64,000 bases of DNA from Weeksellaceae bacterium TAE3-ERU29 (GTDB lineage: Bacteria > Bacteroidota > Bacteroidia > Flavobacteriales > Weeksellaceae), in contig JAHUUM010000007.1 of NCBI GenBank assembly GCA_019218445.1, forward strand, positions 1 through 64,000. Reading direction: 5' to 3'. The translations under genes and the position numbers were made by a program. How positions within the stretch are numbered: position 1 is the stretch's first letter; each line of letters opens with the position of its first letter. The notes under the pieces are model-generated. The model was not told the origin of the DNA. It ran no database searches and saw nothing but the letters and a program-made list of their open reading frames with translations. Positions 8,062 through 17,708 of the stretch are shown here, piece by piece.

Positions 8062-8092
8062 TTGTGATTTAGATGGGTTCATTATAAATTTG
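8062..8092 (+). promoter_or_regulatory. promoter of the BspA-like lipoprotein pair
   Basis: TTG at 8062-8064, a 20-nt spacer and TAAATTTG at 8085-8092 match the flavobacterial consensus TTG-N17-23-TAnnTTTG. It ends 25 nt before the first gene. No second promoter is seen in the 18-nt gap before the second gene. Confidence 0.65.
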
Positions 8093-8117
8093 CTTAATAA
8101 ACCTATAAATCTTTGTT

Positions 8118-11100
8118 ATGCAAATCAAAAATCCATTTCGTTCATTATTTAGTATACTTGTTGTACTTTTTGCTTTATTTTCAAGTTGTTCAGGAGATAG
8201 TGAAGGAGGTTCTACTCCAGCACCAACACCTAAAGAACATGCACCAACAGTACCAAAATTAAAAATCCCTGAGAATAAAACAGAACTAACTTCAGGGAAA
8301 AATATAAAGTTAGTATGGGGAGCAAGCACAGATGCAGATAAAGACCCTATAAAGTATAATGTATATCTTTCAGAAAAAGATAATGATAAGTTCCATTTGG
8401 AGAATGGAGCATTATCCAATACATTTTATATTTTAGATAGAGAACTGTCGGAAGGAGTTTATCAGTGGAAAGTAGAAGCAACAGATGGTAAAAATAAAGT
8501 AACTAGTGATGTTTTTATTTTTACAGTAAAAAAAGTAGAAAGTTTAGTTCTTTCTACTAATGAATTAAATTTAAAAGTAGGACAAAGCGCTACAGTAGAA
8601 GTAACTACGGGAAGTGGTAACTATACAGCGACAAGTGATAATGTGCTTAAAGCTACTGTAGAGATTAGTGGAGCGACAATAACAATAACAGGTAAGGCAG
8701 AAGGGCAGGCTACTATAACTGTAACAGATACAAAAAGTAAAGAAACACAAGATATAGTTGTGAAAATAGCGAAAGAAACTCCTGCTCCCATAAAAGATTT
8801 AGAGCTATCATCTAATAGCGTAACTTTACAAATAGGAGGGAAAGCTAAAATAAATATTGTCTCAGGAAGTGGGTCATATAGTATAGATGTAAGTAATTCA
8901 GTAATAGCAACAGCAGAATTAAATGATACTACAATTAATATAACTGCAAAGGCAGAAGGGGAAATAGACATAACAGTAACTGATACAAAAACGTGGCAAA
9001 AGAAAAAGATAAGAGTAGTTGTAAGAAGTTTAAAATTATCAGAAAACTCAGTAGTATTAAGTGTAAATGGAACATCAAGGGTAGAGATAACCTCCGGAAG
9101 TGGGAGTTATAATGTAAGTAGTAATAATACAAACGTAGCTACCGCGAGCATAAACGGCAATTCAATTACAATTACTGGTAAATCTAAAGGAACTGCTACA
9201 ATTACTGTGACAGATACTCAGACAGGAGAAGCACGAAATATAACTGTTAAAGTAAGTAACTTAGAATTATCAGAAAACAGTGTAATTTTAAAGGTAGGAG
9301 GAGCTACAAAAGTAAATATAACCTCCGGAAGTGGGAGTTATAGTGTAAGTAGTAATAATACAAACGTAGCTACGGCGAGCATAAATGGCAATTCAATTAC
9401 AATTACTGGTAAATCTAAAGGAACTGCTACAATTACTGTGACAGATACTCAGACAGGAGAAGCACAAAATATAACTGTTAAAGTAAGTAACTTAGAATTA
9501 TCAGAAAACAGTGTAATTTTAAAGGTAGGAGGAGCTACAAAAGTAAATATAACCTCCGGAAGTGGGAGTTATAGTGTAAGTAGTAATAATACAAACGTAG
9601 CTACGGCGAGCATAAACGGCAATTCAATTACAATTACTGGTAAATCTAAAGGAACTGCTACAATTACTGTGACAGATACTCAGACAGGAGAAGCGCAAAA
9701 TATAACTGTTAAAGTAAACAGTTTAGAGTTGTCTAAAAATAGTGTAACTATAGAAGAAGAGGAAACAACGACTGTAAAGATAACTTCGGGGAGCGGAAAC
9801 TACAATATACAAAGTAATAATGGAAATATTGCTACAGCCTCTTTAAGTGGGGAAACAATTACTATTACTGGAAAATCTCAAGGGACTACAAATATTAGAG
9901 TTACAGATACTCGAATACAGCAAACAGAAGAAATACAAGTTACGGTAAATACTAAATCTACATCTATACCTGAAGGAGTAGTTATTGAAAATGGAGTATT
10001 AAAGAGTTGGCCATGTAGCAAAATACCTGCAAATGGACATTTAGATATTCCAGATACTGTTACGAGTATAGGAGAAACTGTTTTTTATGATTGCTCAAAA
10101 TTAAGATCAGTTAATATTCCGAATAGCGTTACAAGTATAGGGAGAGGAGCTTTTGCAAGTTGTAATAATTTAACAACAGTAAATTTTTCAAATAGTTTGA
10201 AAAATGTAGGAGAGTTAGCTTTTTATAATTGCGTAGCTTTAACCTCTTTAGATTTGCCAAATTCTATAAAAACTATAGAAAAAGGAGCTTTTAGAGCAAC
10301 TGGATTAACTTCTATTACTATTCCAAATTCGGTAGAAATAATCAATGAAGATTTATTTAATGATTGTAAAAGTTTAATTACTGCAAGAATTGGTAACTCT
10401 GTAAAAGAAATAAAAGATTATGCTTTTTGGGGATGTGATAAATTAAAAAATGTATATCTCCCTAATTCTCTCAAAATTATGGGAAACTCAATTTTTTATG
10501 AGTGTATAGGATTAACTGAAATAGATATTCCAAATTCTGTTGTAACTATGGGGAATACTGTGTTTTATAAGTGCGAAAGTTTGAAGAATGTAAGATTAGG
10601 AAACTCTATAAAAAGCATTGGTGACTCTTTTTTTAACGGTTGTATAAGTTTGGTTTCTATTGAGATACCTGGTTCTATCTCTGTAATAAAAGGAAGTAGT
10701 TTTTGGGGATGTGATAAATTAAAAAATGTAGTTTTGAATGATGGAATTGAAAAGATAAAGTATGCTGCGTTTTATGGGTGCAAAAGTTTAAAAAGTATAG
10801 AGATACCAAATAGTGTTACGAGTCTAGAATTTGGTGTCTTCCAAGATTGTACAAGTTTAGAGTCTGTGAAATTATCTGAAAATTTAAAGGCTCTACCTAA
10901 TCAACTTTTTCAAAATTGTACAAGTTTATCTTCACTTACTATTCCTAAATCAGTTACAGAAATAGATCATACAGTTATTAATAACTATCCTGCCTTAAAG
11001 GTTGTCTATGTGAAATCAGCAGTTCCTCCTAATATACACAACTCTATGTTCTATACAGGAAAGTTAGTTGTTCCTAAAGGTAGTAGAGGGAGATATCTAA

Positions 11101-11147
11101 GACATAGCGTATGGGGTAGATGTAACCCAATTGTAGAGGAAGATTAA
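8118..11147 (+). CDS. large surface lipoprotein: Fn3-like domain, six Ig-like (BIG2) repeats, BspA-type LRRs
   Basis: 1009 residues. The signal peptide ends in LFSSC (lipid Cys) followed by GDSEGG and a Pro-rich linker, the acidic pattern of Bacteroidota lipoproteins exported to the cell surface. Next come an Fn3-like domain (about 45-135, with STDADKDPIKYNVYLSEKD), six Ig-like repeats of about 77 residues (TSGSGSYSV... ITITGKSKGTATITVTD), and from about residue 620 many 22-24-residue BspA-type leucine-rich repeats (IPNSVTSIGxxAFxxCxxLxS). The tail is CNPIVEED. Related BspA proteins bind host or microbial surfaces, so adhesion is the likely role. Three repeats are nearly identical at DNA level. 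The paralogue follows after 18 nt. Confidence 0.9.
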   Translation: MQIKNPFRSLFSILVVLFALFSSCSGDSEGGSTPAPTPKEHAPTVPKLKIPENKTELTSGKNIKLVWGASTDADKDPIKYNVYLSEKDNDKFHLENGALSNTFYILDRELSEGVYQWKVEATDGKNKVTSDVFIFTVKKVESLVLSTNELNLKVGQSATVEVTTGSGNYTATSDNVLKATVEISGATITITGKAEGQATITVTDTKSKETQDIVVKIAKETPAPIKDLELSSNSVTLQIGGKAKINIVSGSGSYSIDVSNSVIATAELNDTTINITAKAEGEIDITVTDTKTWQKKKIRVVVRSLKLSENSVVLSVNGTSRVEITSGSGSYNVSSNNTNVATASINGNSITITGKSKGTATITVTDTQTGEARNITVKVSNLELSENSVILKVGGATKVNITSGSGSYSVSSNNTNVATASINGNSITITGKSKGTATITVTDTQTGEAQNITVKVSNLELSENSVILKVGGATKVNITSGSGSYSVSSNNTNVATASINGNSITITGKSKGTATITVTDTQTGEAQNITVKVNSLELSKNSVTIEEEETTTVKITSGSGNYNIQSNNGNIATASLSGETITITGKSQGTTNIRVTDTRIQQTEEIQVTVNTKSTSIPEGVVIENGVLKSWPCSKIPANGHLDIPDTVTSIGETVFYDCSKLRSVNIPNSVTSIGRGAFASCNNLTTVNFSNSLKNVGELAFYNCVALTSLDLPNSIKTIEKGAFRATGLTSITIPNSVEIINEDLFNDCKSLITARIGNSVKEIKDYAFWGCDKLKNVYLPNSLKIMGNSIFYECIGLTEIDIPNSVVTMGNTVFYKCESLKNVRLGNSIKSIGDSFFNGCISLVSIEIPGSISVIKGSSFWGCDKLKNVVLNDGIEKIKYAAFYGCKSLKSIEIPNSVTSLEFGVFQDCTSLESVKLSENLKALPNQLFQNCTSLSSLTIPKSVTEIDHTVINNYPALKVVYVKSAVPPNIHNSMFYTGKLVVPKGSRGRYLRHSVWGRCNPIVEED
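9030..9722 (+). repeat. three tandem 231-bp near-identical repeats within the adhesin-like gene
   Basis: Units begin at 9030, 9261 and 9492, each 231 bp (77 codons). The second and third differ at only two positions over about 220 bp (AATGG/AACGG and GCACAA/GCGCAA) before diverging at the very end. The first is more diverged at its start. A diverged fourth unit begins at 9723. Exact in-frame spacing means unit gain or loss changes protein length without a frameshift. Confidence 0.9.
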
Positions 11148-11165
11148 ATTAATAAAAACATAATT

Positions 11166-13190
11166 ATGAACACAAAACAAATTCAATTATTATCGTTAAG
11201 TATATTTATTATACTTTTCGGATTTTTTTCAAGTTGTTCTTCGGATGACGAAAACACAAAAACAGAACAGCATGCTCCTACAGCTCCAAAATTAAAAATG
11301 CCGGAAAATAAGGCAGAACTAAATTTAGGAGAAGAAATTAAATTAATGTGGGAAGCAAGTACAGATGCAGATAAAGATCCCATAAAATATAATGTATATC
11401 TCTCAGAGAAAGACAAGAGTGAGTTAGAATTATTGAAAAGTGGTATAACATCAACTTTTTATAATATAGAAAAGACATTACCTGAAGGAACTTATCAATG
11501 GAAGATAGAAGCAACAGATGGTAAACATAAAACCTCAAGTGATTTATTTAGTTTTAAGGTAGAAAAAATTTATGGATTAGCTTTATCTACAGATAATGTT
11601 TATTTAAAAGTAGAAGGGACAAAGCAAGTAAATATAACTTCAGGTAGTGGTAATTATATTGTGAGTAGCAATAAAATGAATATTGCCACAGCAGATTTAA
11701 GTGGAACAACAATAAATATTACATCAAAATCAGAAGGTACAGCGGAGATAACAGTAACCGATACTAAGACAAATCAAAGTAAAAAGATAACAGTAACTGT
11801 AAAGAATTTAGTCATAGCAAAAGACCGATTAGATTTAAAAACAGGAGGAGAAATTTCAGTAGATATAGCTTCAGGGAGTGGGAATTACAGTGTGAGTAGT
11901 GATAAGCCGGATGTTGCGATGGTGGAATTAAGTGGAACAGAGGTGAAAATCACAGGAAAGACAAAAGGAATAGCAATAATAACTGTAACAGATAATCTAA
12001 CAGAAGAAACTAAACAAATTACAGTAAAAGTAAATAGTTTAGAGGTGTCTAATACAGAAGTTAGCGTAGAAGTAGATAAAGCTGTAACATTGCAAATCAC
12101 TTCAGGGAGTGGTGATTATAGTACAAGTATTGTTAAAAATAAGGAAGTAGCAACTTCGGAATTAAATGGTACCACTATAACTATTGCAGGAAAAGCAGAG
12201 GGAACCACTATAGTAACTGTTTTTGATAATATTTTAAGAGATAGAAAACAGATAAATGTAACGGTTACTGCTAAACCTGTAACTATACCAGATGGGGTAG
12301 TAATAGAAAATGGAGTGTTAAAAAGCTGGCCGTGTGATAAAATACCATCAAATGGACATGTAGACATTCCAAATACGGTTACGAGTATAGGAAAATACGC
12401 TTTTTCAGATTGTAAGAATTTAACTTCTTTAAATATCCCTGCTAGTGTTATAGAGATAGGATATGGTGCATTTATGAGCTCAGGTATAGCCTCTATAAAA
12501 ATTCCAAATTCAGTTACGAGTATAGGAAGTAGAGCTTTTTTAGATTGTCAAAATTTAAAGTCAATAGAAATACCTAATAGTGTGAAGGAAATGGGAGAAG
12601 ATGTATTTACTAATTCTAAGAATCTAGAGTCTGTAAAATTGTCAAATTCTATTAAAACTATAAAAGGGAATACTTTTTTTGGCTGTTCAAAACTAACTTC
12701 AATAGAAATTCCAAATTCAGTAAAGACATTGGGAAGCGGTGCTTTTGCCAATTGTACAAGCTTAACCTCAATTTCTATTCCAAGTAGTGTTACTAATATA
12801 GAAAGACACACTTTTCAACGATGTGAAGAGCTTAGATCAGTAACAATCCAAGGTAATTCATTAGTAAATATAGGGTACTGGGCTTTCTCTCGCTGCTCTA
12901 AGCTAGAATCAATAAATCTTCCGGATTCTGTTGAGTCAATTGAAGAAGGGGTTTTTTATGGCTGTTATAGTTTAATGGCTTTAGTAATTCCAAAAGGAGT
13001 TAAAGAGATAGGGAAAGATGCCTTTATTTATAGCAGTATAAGAGAAATTCATATTAAAGCTTTAGAGCCACCATTAATAAAAGAGGGAATAGTTTTTTCA
13101 AAAAAATTATTTGTTCCTAAAGGTACTAAAACAAAGTATGAACAAGCTAAAGGATGGAAAGAGTGTAATCCAATTGTAGAGGAGGATTAA
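11166..13190 (+). CDS. surface lipoprotein paralogue: Fn3-like domain, three Ig-like repeats, BspA-type LRRs
   Basis: 674 residues, same plan as its upstream neighbour. The signal peptide ends in FFSSC, followed by SSDDENTK, a good match to the acidic surface-export signal of Flavobacteriia lipoproteins. The Fn3-like domain (about 40-135) shares most of STDADKDPIKYNVYLSEKD with the paralogue. Three Ig-like repeats (about 140-370) replace the six next door. LRR_5/BspA repeats follow from about 375, closing on the same CNPIVEED. It is 18 nt downstream and co-transcribed. The pair clearly arose by duplication and differs mainly in repeat number. It is probably a surface binding protein; ligand unknown. 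Confidence 0.9.
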   Translation: MNTKQIQLLSLSIFIILFGFFSSCSSDDENTKTEQHAPTAPKLKMPENKAELNLGEEIKLMWEASTDADKDPIKYNVYLSEKDKSELELLKSGITSTFYNIEKTLPEGTYQWKIEATDGKHKTSSDLFSFKVEKIYGLALSTDNVYLKVEGTKQVNITSGSGNYIVSSNKMNIATADLSGTTINITSKSEGTAEITVTDTKTNQSKKITVTVKNLVIAKDRLDLKTGGEISVDIASGSGNYSVSSDKPDVAMVELSGTEVKITGKTKGIAIITVTDNLTEETKQITVKVNSLEVSNTEVSVEVDKAVTLQITSGSGDYSTSIVKNKEVATSELNGTTITIAGKAEGTTIVTVFDNILRDRKQINVTVTAKPVTIPDGVVIENGVLKSWPCDKIPSNGHVDIPNTVTSIGKYAFSDCKNLTSLNIPASVIEIGYGAFMSSGIASIKIPNSVTSIGSRAFLDCQNLKSIEIPNSVKEMGEDVFTNSKNLESVKLSNSIKTIKGNTFFGCSKLTSIEIPNSVKTLGSGAFANCTSLTSISIPSSVTNIERHTFQRCEELRSVTIQGNSLVNIGYWAFSRCSKLESINLPDSVESIEEGVFYGCYSLMALVIPKGVKEIGKDAFIYSSIREIHIKALEPPLIKEGIVFSKKLFVPKGTKTKYEQAKGWKECNPIVEED

Positions 13191-13227
13191 GTGCGAGTAT
13201 CTATTTTGTCATTCTGAATCTCATAAA

Positions 13228-13260
13228 TTTTGCTATGCTGAAAAATTCAGTATAGCAAAA
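13228..13260. repeat. inverted repeat in the convergent intergenic region
   Basis: Arms TTTTGCTATGCTGAA and TTCAGTATAGCAAAA flank a 3-nt loop with a single mismatch. It lies just before the terminator at 13264 and may reinforce termination, or be a copy of the small TGCTGAA/TTCAGCA palindrome seen at 6831. Confidence 0.55.
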
Positions 13261-13263
13261 TAT

Positions 13264-13306
13264 AAAAAAATCTTGAGAGGTTTAAAATCTCTCAAGATTT
13301 TTTTTA
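13264..13306. terminator. bidirectional terminator between the lipoprotein pair and the FAD gene
   Basis: Stem AAATCTTGAGAG / CTCTCAAGATTT around a 9-nt loop, with A-run upstream and T-run downstream. It can terminate transcription from both the plus-strand lipoprotein operon and the minus-strand oxidoreductase gene that converge here. Confidence 0.85.
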
Positions 13307-13330
13307 TATTCTATCTTAACTGCTTTTTTA

Positions 13331-14368
13331 TTAGTCTTGTTTAAATCTTTTCACATCTACATCAGCCGAAATTTCTTTTCCATTTTCTATATGCTCAAAA
13401 AGCTCTTTTGCCATTGCCGGCCCGTTAAATGTTCCTCGTGTTCCCAAGCCATTTAGTATATACATTCCCTTATGGATAGTATGCTCTCCTATAATTGGCT
13501 TTCTGTCTGGAACAGTAGGTCTCAGCCCTACTTTTTCATCTATTATTTGATATCTGCCTTTAAAAAATGACTCTAACTGTTCCTGTAATTTTTGTCTATC
13601 TTCTAACGTTGCTTCTTCATTTTCAAAGTCTACATTATAAGTAGCTCCAACATAATATTCATACCCTCCGATAGGCATCAAAAAACATTTAGACTTTATA
13701 ATAGCATTCGGCAACTCTGCTTCAGTTCTAATTTTTAACATCTGGCCTTTATTAGGCTCTAATGGTACAAAATTAAAAAATGGATTATTTAAAACCTTAG
13801 CTCCTTCAGCAAATACTATTTTATCGAAATTTATATCTCTGTAAGTTTTATTTTCTATATCAAGATCTTTATACTCTAATTTTTCATTTATAAAGTGCTC
13901 TTTATACTGATTTTTAAAATCTGCTAAAAGTTCTGTTATCTTAACATATCCTGTTCCTTTCATTTCTCCAAAACCATAATCTGCTTTTAGCACCTGATAA
14001 TCATTTGGTTTGATATCTCTTTTCAGGTATTCTTCCAAAATATGATTTTCTATTCTCTTTCTTTGCCAAATCTCTTTTTCTTTATCATTGGCTAAGATTC
14101 TATATGTAGGTAAATCTTTAAAATACTTTCCTCCTAATAAACCTTTGAACTCTTCGTAAGTTTTTTTTAATAAATCAACACGCTCTTTAGCTTTCCAAAC
14201 AGGACTAAATCTTTTTAACACAACAGGATTTACAACTCCCGCAGCAACATTAGATGCAGTCATTTTTTGGTCATCGTATATTATAAATGATTTATTATTT
14301 TCTATACAGTATTTTGCAAAACAAATATTGGCTAATCCATAGCCTACTAATAAATAATCGACTTTCAT
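13331..14368 (-). CDS. FAD-dependent oxidoreductase (DadA-like), conserved next to gldKLMN
   Basis: 345 residues. The N-terminal Rossmann segment YLLVGYGLANICFA gives the dinucleotide-binding glycines. SNVAAGVVNPVV (about 39-50) resembles the FAD-contacting region of glycine oxidase/DadA-type flavoproteins. The C-terminus has the expected second FAD segment (GLRPTVPDRKPIIGEH... YILNGLGTRG). The substrate is probably an amine or amino acid, which is inference from family. From memory, flavobacteria often carry such a gene next to the gld secretion genes. No signal peptide: cytoplasmic. A hairpin terminator (14388) separates it from gldN, so it is not simply part of that operon. Confidence 0.85.
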   Translation of the reverse strand: MKVDYLLVGYGLANICFAKYCIENNKSFIIYDDQKMTASNVAAGVVNPVVLKRFSPVWKAKERVDLLKKTYEEFKGLLGGKYFKDLPTYRILANDKEKEIWQRKRIENHILEEYLKRDIKPNDYQVLKADYGFGEMKGTGYVKITELLADFKNQYKEHFINEKLEYKDLDIENKTYRDINFDKIVFAEGAKVLNNPFFNFVPLEPNKGQMLKIRTEAELPNAIIKSKCFLMPIGGYEYYVGATYNVDFENEEATLEDRQKLQEQLESFFKGRYQIIDEKVGLRPTVPDRKPIIGEHTIHKGMYILNGLGTRGTFNGPAMAKELFEHIENGKEISADVDVKRFKQD

Positions 14369-14387
14369 AATGTAAATTTAAAACAAA

Positions 14388-14416
14388 TAATCCCGATTTA
14401 TAATAATATCGGGATT
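14388..14416 (-). terminator. terminator of the gldKLMN operon
   Basis: Stem AATCCCGAT / ATCGGGATT with a 10-nt loop; on the minus strand it is followed by ATTTGTTTTAAATTT. It lies 30-60 nt beyond the gldN stop and ends the motor operon before the FAD gene. Confidence 0.65.
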
Positions 14417-14446
14417 AAATTTATCATGTTTAATTTTTTTTAGATT

Positions 14447-15367
14447 TTAATAATTCCACATTTCGTTCTCTTTCTGTAGAATTTGTTCTTTTATCCTTCT
14501 ACTTTCCTCCATTTGAGATTGAGCATCTAATGGAATATATTGTTCTATACTTCTATTCCCTAAAGCATCACTAGTTTTATAAATTACTGAGTTAAACCTT
14601 CGGGCATTCAACATATCATCATACGTGATTTTAGACGAAGCATTTTTAGGGTTAAATACAGTATATTTATGTAATACATTTCTGGCATCAGGATACCAAA
14701 TCCAAAATAAATCCACATAATCATCTGCTCCTTCAAACCCTCTTCCCATAGATTGAGCATCAGGCCCCATCATTGCAATTCCTAATATACGATAACGCAT
14801 TTCACTCATACGTCTATCTATATACCACATTCCTTTTACTTTTATGAGCTTTACTTTATCACTTCCCACAGGATAACGGTCTATACCGGTATCGGTAACT
14901 TTAGACATATCTACTCCTTTCTCTTTTTGCTCATAATACCAGTCTGTAGTATCTGTTCTGGACAAGGAATTCATGGCATCTTGAGATGATAATTTATATT
15001 GAAAAAATTCATCATCATAAACTTCTCTTATTTCTCCGCTCTCGATTCCTTTTTTTAAAGCATCGAAAAGAGATAATGTTTTATATGCTACCCCATCTGT
15101 AGAGTTATAATAGGGTTGATTAATTTTCTCGTTTAAATCTATTACTTCCCAAACTACTTTAGACCAAATAACGTCTTTCTCGTTTATATAGCCATAAGGT
15201 AAGGGTTTGCTATCATCTTTTACCACTTCTCCTTCCGCGTTTTGAGTAAGGTTTTCTTCTCTCATTTTACGAAGCTCTTCCGGAGATTTAGCGTTGAGGA
15301 CAGACTGAGCATTTGCTGCAATCATACCAAACAAAACCAATGTTAAGCTTAAAATATTTAATTTCAT
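14447..15367 (-). CDS. gldN: GldN, type IX secretion/gliding motility periplasmic protein
   Basis: 306 residues with a signal peptide ending AANAQ. GldN forms, with the lipoprotein GldK, the periplasmic ring associated with the outer membrane in the type IX secretion system (T9SS). Recognised by its place as last gene of gldK-L-M-N and by GldN-like segments (YINEKDVIWSKVVWEVIDLNEKINQPYY; MWYIDRRMSEMRYRILGIAM; DLFWIWYPDARNVLHKY). Length is in the family range (about 290-330). It starts 56 nt after gldM and is followed by the operon terminator. Confidence 0.93.
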   Translation of the reverse strand: MKLNILSLTLVLFGMIAANAQSVLNAKSPEELRKMREENLTQNAEGEVVKDDSKPLPYGYINEKDVIWSKVVWEVIDLNEKINQPYYNSTDGVAYKTLSLFDALKKGIESGEIREVYDDEFFQYKLSSQDAMNSLSRTDTTDWYYEQKEKGVDMSKVTDTGIDRYPVGSDKVKLIKVKGMWYIDRRMSEMRYRILGIAMMGPDAQSMGRGFEGADDYVDLFWIWYPDARNVLHKYTVFNPKNASSKITYDDMLNARRFNSVIYKTSDALGNRSIEQYIPLDAQSQMEESRRIKEQILQKENEMWNY

Positions 15368-15423
15368 TTTATTTAATTCTTTTTTAAAAAGTGAAAAATC
15401 ACTTTAAAATTTATTTTAACTTT

Positions 15424-16953
15424 CTACTGTACATCTATTACTACCGGGGAAATATTTGGTATTCGTCCTTCTAATCCGGAAGCTGTTGCTTCTATATCGA
15501 ATATATTTACTGCATCGCCAGATTGTACTGCTCTTAATACTCTTTCTGCACCACTTAAACTGTTTCCGTTTACCTGTATTGTTTTTTGCCCGGGAACTTT
15601 TACTTTAAAGCTTGTTACATTAAAAGTTACAGGGAATTCAAAATCAGGAATAGCAGCATCTACTGTTAATCTTGTTAATGAACTAACTGAAGTAGTTAAA
15701 GCATTTTTACCTCTAATTTGCCCTTGTGGTGGTGGTACAGGTTTAATTCTAAACTCTTTTTTCTCTGTTACCGTACTTCCACTGGATGTTTTTGCACTTG
15801 CAGTAAATACAACTTTATCACCTGAAGAAACTCTATACGTATATTTCCCGTTAGAACCGCTTAAAACACCTGTAGAGACTGTCATATTAATTGGTCCGTC
15901 TGCTCCATTAATTGTAGCAGTCATAGGGTTACTTACTCCTCTATAAACTACATTCATTTTATCAGCTGCAATAGATCCTCCTGTTGGTGCTTTTGCTAAT
16001 GTCTCGCTTACTACGGTATATGTTCTTTCAAAAGGCATTGTCTCTGTAGTACCATCCGGTTTTTGATAAGACATTGTTCCTTTTATAGTTTGCGTTCCGT
16101 CTGCACTTGTGTTCAAATCAAATGTAGCTCTACCATCTGTTAACGGAATATTTCGTCCGTTAAGACTTACTGAACCTTTTAAACTATTATCATACGCTCC
16201 AAAAGCAATATTTGCCAATACTTTGTCCCCTTTTCTTACTACCGGAGGAATATCAACAATCGGCTGGAATGCTTTCAGCTCTATCTCATCTTGTAGTTTA
16301 TTTGCTAATAAAGTACGTACTAAATTCCCTTCCTCTGTTCTTACATCAGACTGTAACTTAGTCATATTCGTTAAAGCTGCAACCATTGGTTGATTATAAA
16401 ACATTCTATATAACCAACTTACATTGTTTTTATCTTCTGTATTAAACAACGCATTTACTCTTTCTTTATCTCCCACAGAAGAATATTTTTGTAATAAAAA
16501 GTTTTTATAGGCATTTATTTTATCTATCAATAACTGCCCCTCTTCAGTTGGCTTATCTCCATTAAAGAATAAATTAGTAGCTACCTCAACATTCTGAAGC
16601 GAATTATAATTTATTTCTTCACCTTCTTTTGGTGGTTGAAAATCAGCGTCTTTTATTAAACGTTGTTTTACTTGTTCTATTTCATCATACACTTTGTTAG
16701 ACTCCTCTCTAACTGCAACTGCATCATTTTCTATTTTTCTGTAATCAGTGTCTTGAGCTGCTTTGCTCTTTATTTGATCATAGAAAGTAGCGTTATTTTT
16801 AGTCGTTAATGCCGTAGCATCTGTAAGTGATTCATTTATGCCCTCGAAGCTTCTCAAAACCTCTCTATCTACCTGCATAGCCATCATAGCTATAAAGATA
16901 AGATACATTAGGTTTATCATCTTCTGGCGTGGTGGTAATTTTCCCTTTGCCAT
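15424..16953 (-). CDS. gldM: GldM, T9SS/gliding motor periplasmic shaft protein
   Basis: 509 residues. One transmembrane helix near the N-terminus (about 14-30, LMYLIFIAMMAMQV) anchors it in the inner membrane, where it pairs with GldL. The rest is periplasmic: a helical region (about 35-220), then beta domains (GDKVLANIAFGAYD..., PTGGSIAADKMNVVYRGVSNP..., a final Ig-like part ending VVIDVQ). This is the layout of the rotating shaft that carries proton-driven motion from GldL to the GldK/N ring. Length and order match the family (about 510-520). It lies 34 nt after gldL. Confidence 0.95.
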   Translation of the reverse strand: MAKGKLPPRQKMINLMYLIFIAMMAMQVDREVLRSFEGINESLTDATALTTKNNATFYDQIKSKAAQDTDYRKIENDAVAVREESNKVYDEIEQVKQRLIKDADFQPPKEGEEINYNSLQNVEVATNLFFNGDKPTEEGQLLIDKINAYKNFLLQKYSSVGDKERVNALFNTEDKNNVSWLYRMFYNQPMVAALTNMTKLQSDVRTEEGNLVRTLLANKLQDEIELKAFQPIVDIPPVVRKGDKVLANIAFGAYDNSLKGSVSLNGRNIPLTDGRATFDLNTSADGTQTIKGTMSYQKPDGTTETMPFERTYTVVSETLAKAPTGGSIAADKMNVVYRGVSNPMTATINGADGPINMTVSTGVLSGSNGKYTYRVSSGDKVVFTASAKTSSGSTVTEKKEFRIKPVPPPQGQIRGKNALTTSVSSLTRLTVDAAIPDFEFPVTFNVTSFKVKVPGQKTIQVNGNSLSGAERVLRAVQSGDAVNIFDIEATASGLEGRIPNISPVVIDVQ

Positions 16954-16987
16954 TATTTAAATCTTTGTAGAATTAATAATTAATTTT

Positions 16988-17674
16988 TTAAACGCCCGGT
17001 TGTCTCATTGCTGAAAGCATACCACCATAAACTTTATTTAAATCGTTTACGTTTTTAGTCAATTTATTCATTTCTGCCATGAATTGCTCTGATCCTGTTG
17101 CAGATTTTTGCATTTCATCAATGAATTTTCTATTTAATTCCACTTGTTTTTTTCCGTTCTCTAATTGAACTTGATAAAGAGAATTTAAAGATTCCATATG
17201 ATTAGCCGCCAAAGCTAATTGATCTCCATATTTTTGAGTATTTCTGGAAGCATCAACTGTTTTATTCATATCATTTACAGAGTTACTGAAATTATCTATT
17301 CCGTCTCTCAATCTACTAATTAAAGCTGAATCTAATTTAGCCTCTGCTAACATTTTATCTAATTTAGAGCTTAATCCTTCTCCTGTATTAATTTCTACCG
17401 GAGCTACTGTTTTTCTTGCTATTGGTTTTGCATTTGGATCTGCTAATTCAGGATGAACTCTTTCCCATTCATACTCTCCAGCCGGTGGATCAAACGCAAA
17501 TATAATAAATATAAGCATTTCTGTTACTAACCCTGCCGCTAATATATAAGCCCCATCTATTCCTAAAAGAGACCAGTGATTAATTTTTAATAATGCTCCT
17601 AAAATTACTATGGCCGCTCCTAAGGAGTATACCATATTTAAAACTTTATCTTTTTTACTTGCTTTTGCTGCCAT
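16988..17674 (-). CDS. gldL: GldL, proton-driven motor protein of T9SS/gliding
   Basis: 228 residues with two membrane helices near the N-terminus (about 12-28 and 42-60) and a cytoplasmic tail (helical, 100-228). The residues known to matter for proton use in Flavobacterium johnsoniae GldL are present: a Lys (K30) and His (H33) in LLKINHW, and the Glu in the second helix (E52, in GLVTEMLIF). With GldM it forms the inner-membrane motor. The operon position between gldK and gldM is as in other flavobacteria (34-nt gaps on each side). Confidence 0.95.
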   Translation of the reverse strand: MAAKASKKDKVLNMVYSLGAAIVILGALLKINHWSLLGIDGAYILAAGLVTEMLIFIIFAFDPPAGEYEWERVHPELADPNAKPIARKTVAPVEINTGEGLSSKLDKMLAEAKLDSALISRLRDGIDNFSNSVNDMNKTVDASRNTQKYGDQLALAANHMESLNSLYQVQLENGKKQVELNRKFIDEMQKSATGSEQFMAEMNKLTKNVNDLNKVYGGMLSAMRQPGV

Positions 17675-17708
17675 AAAATCAGTTAATTATATTTTTTGAT
17701 TTAATTTT

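Noticed and set aside
9030-9722. CRISPR-like array
   Set aside because: Units are 231 bp, contiguous and coding, with no unique spacers; they are protein repeats.
8069-12811. Antisense open frames across both BspA-like lipoprotein genes and their promoter region
   Set aside because: They mirror the repeat periodicity of the sense genes, lack start-site support and family resemblance, and vanish where the repeats change. They are shadows of the sense coding sequence.
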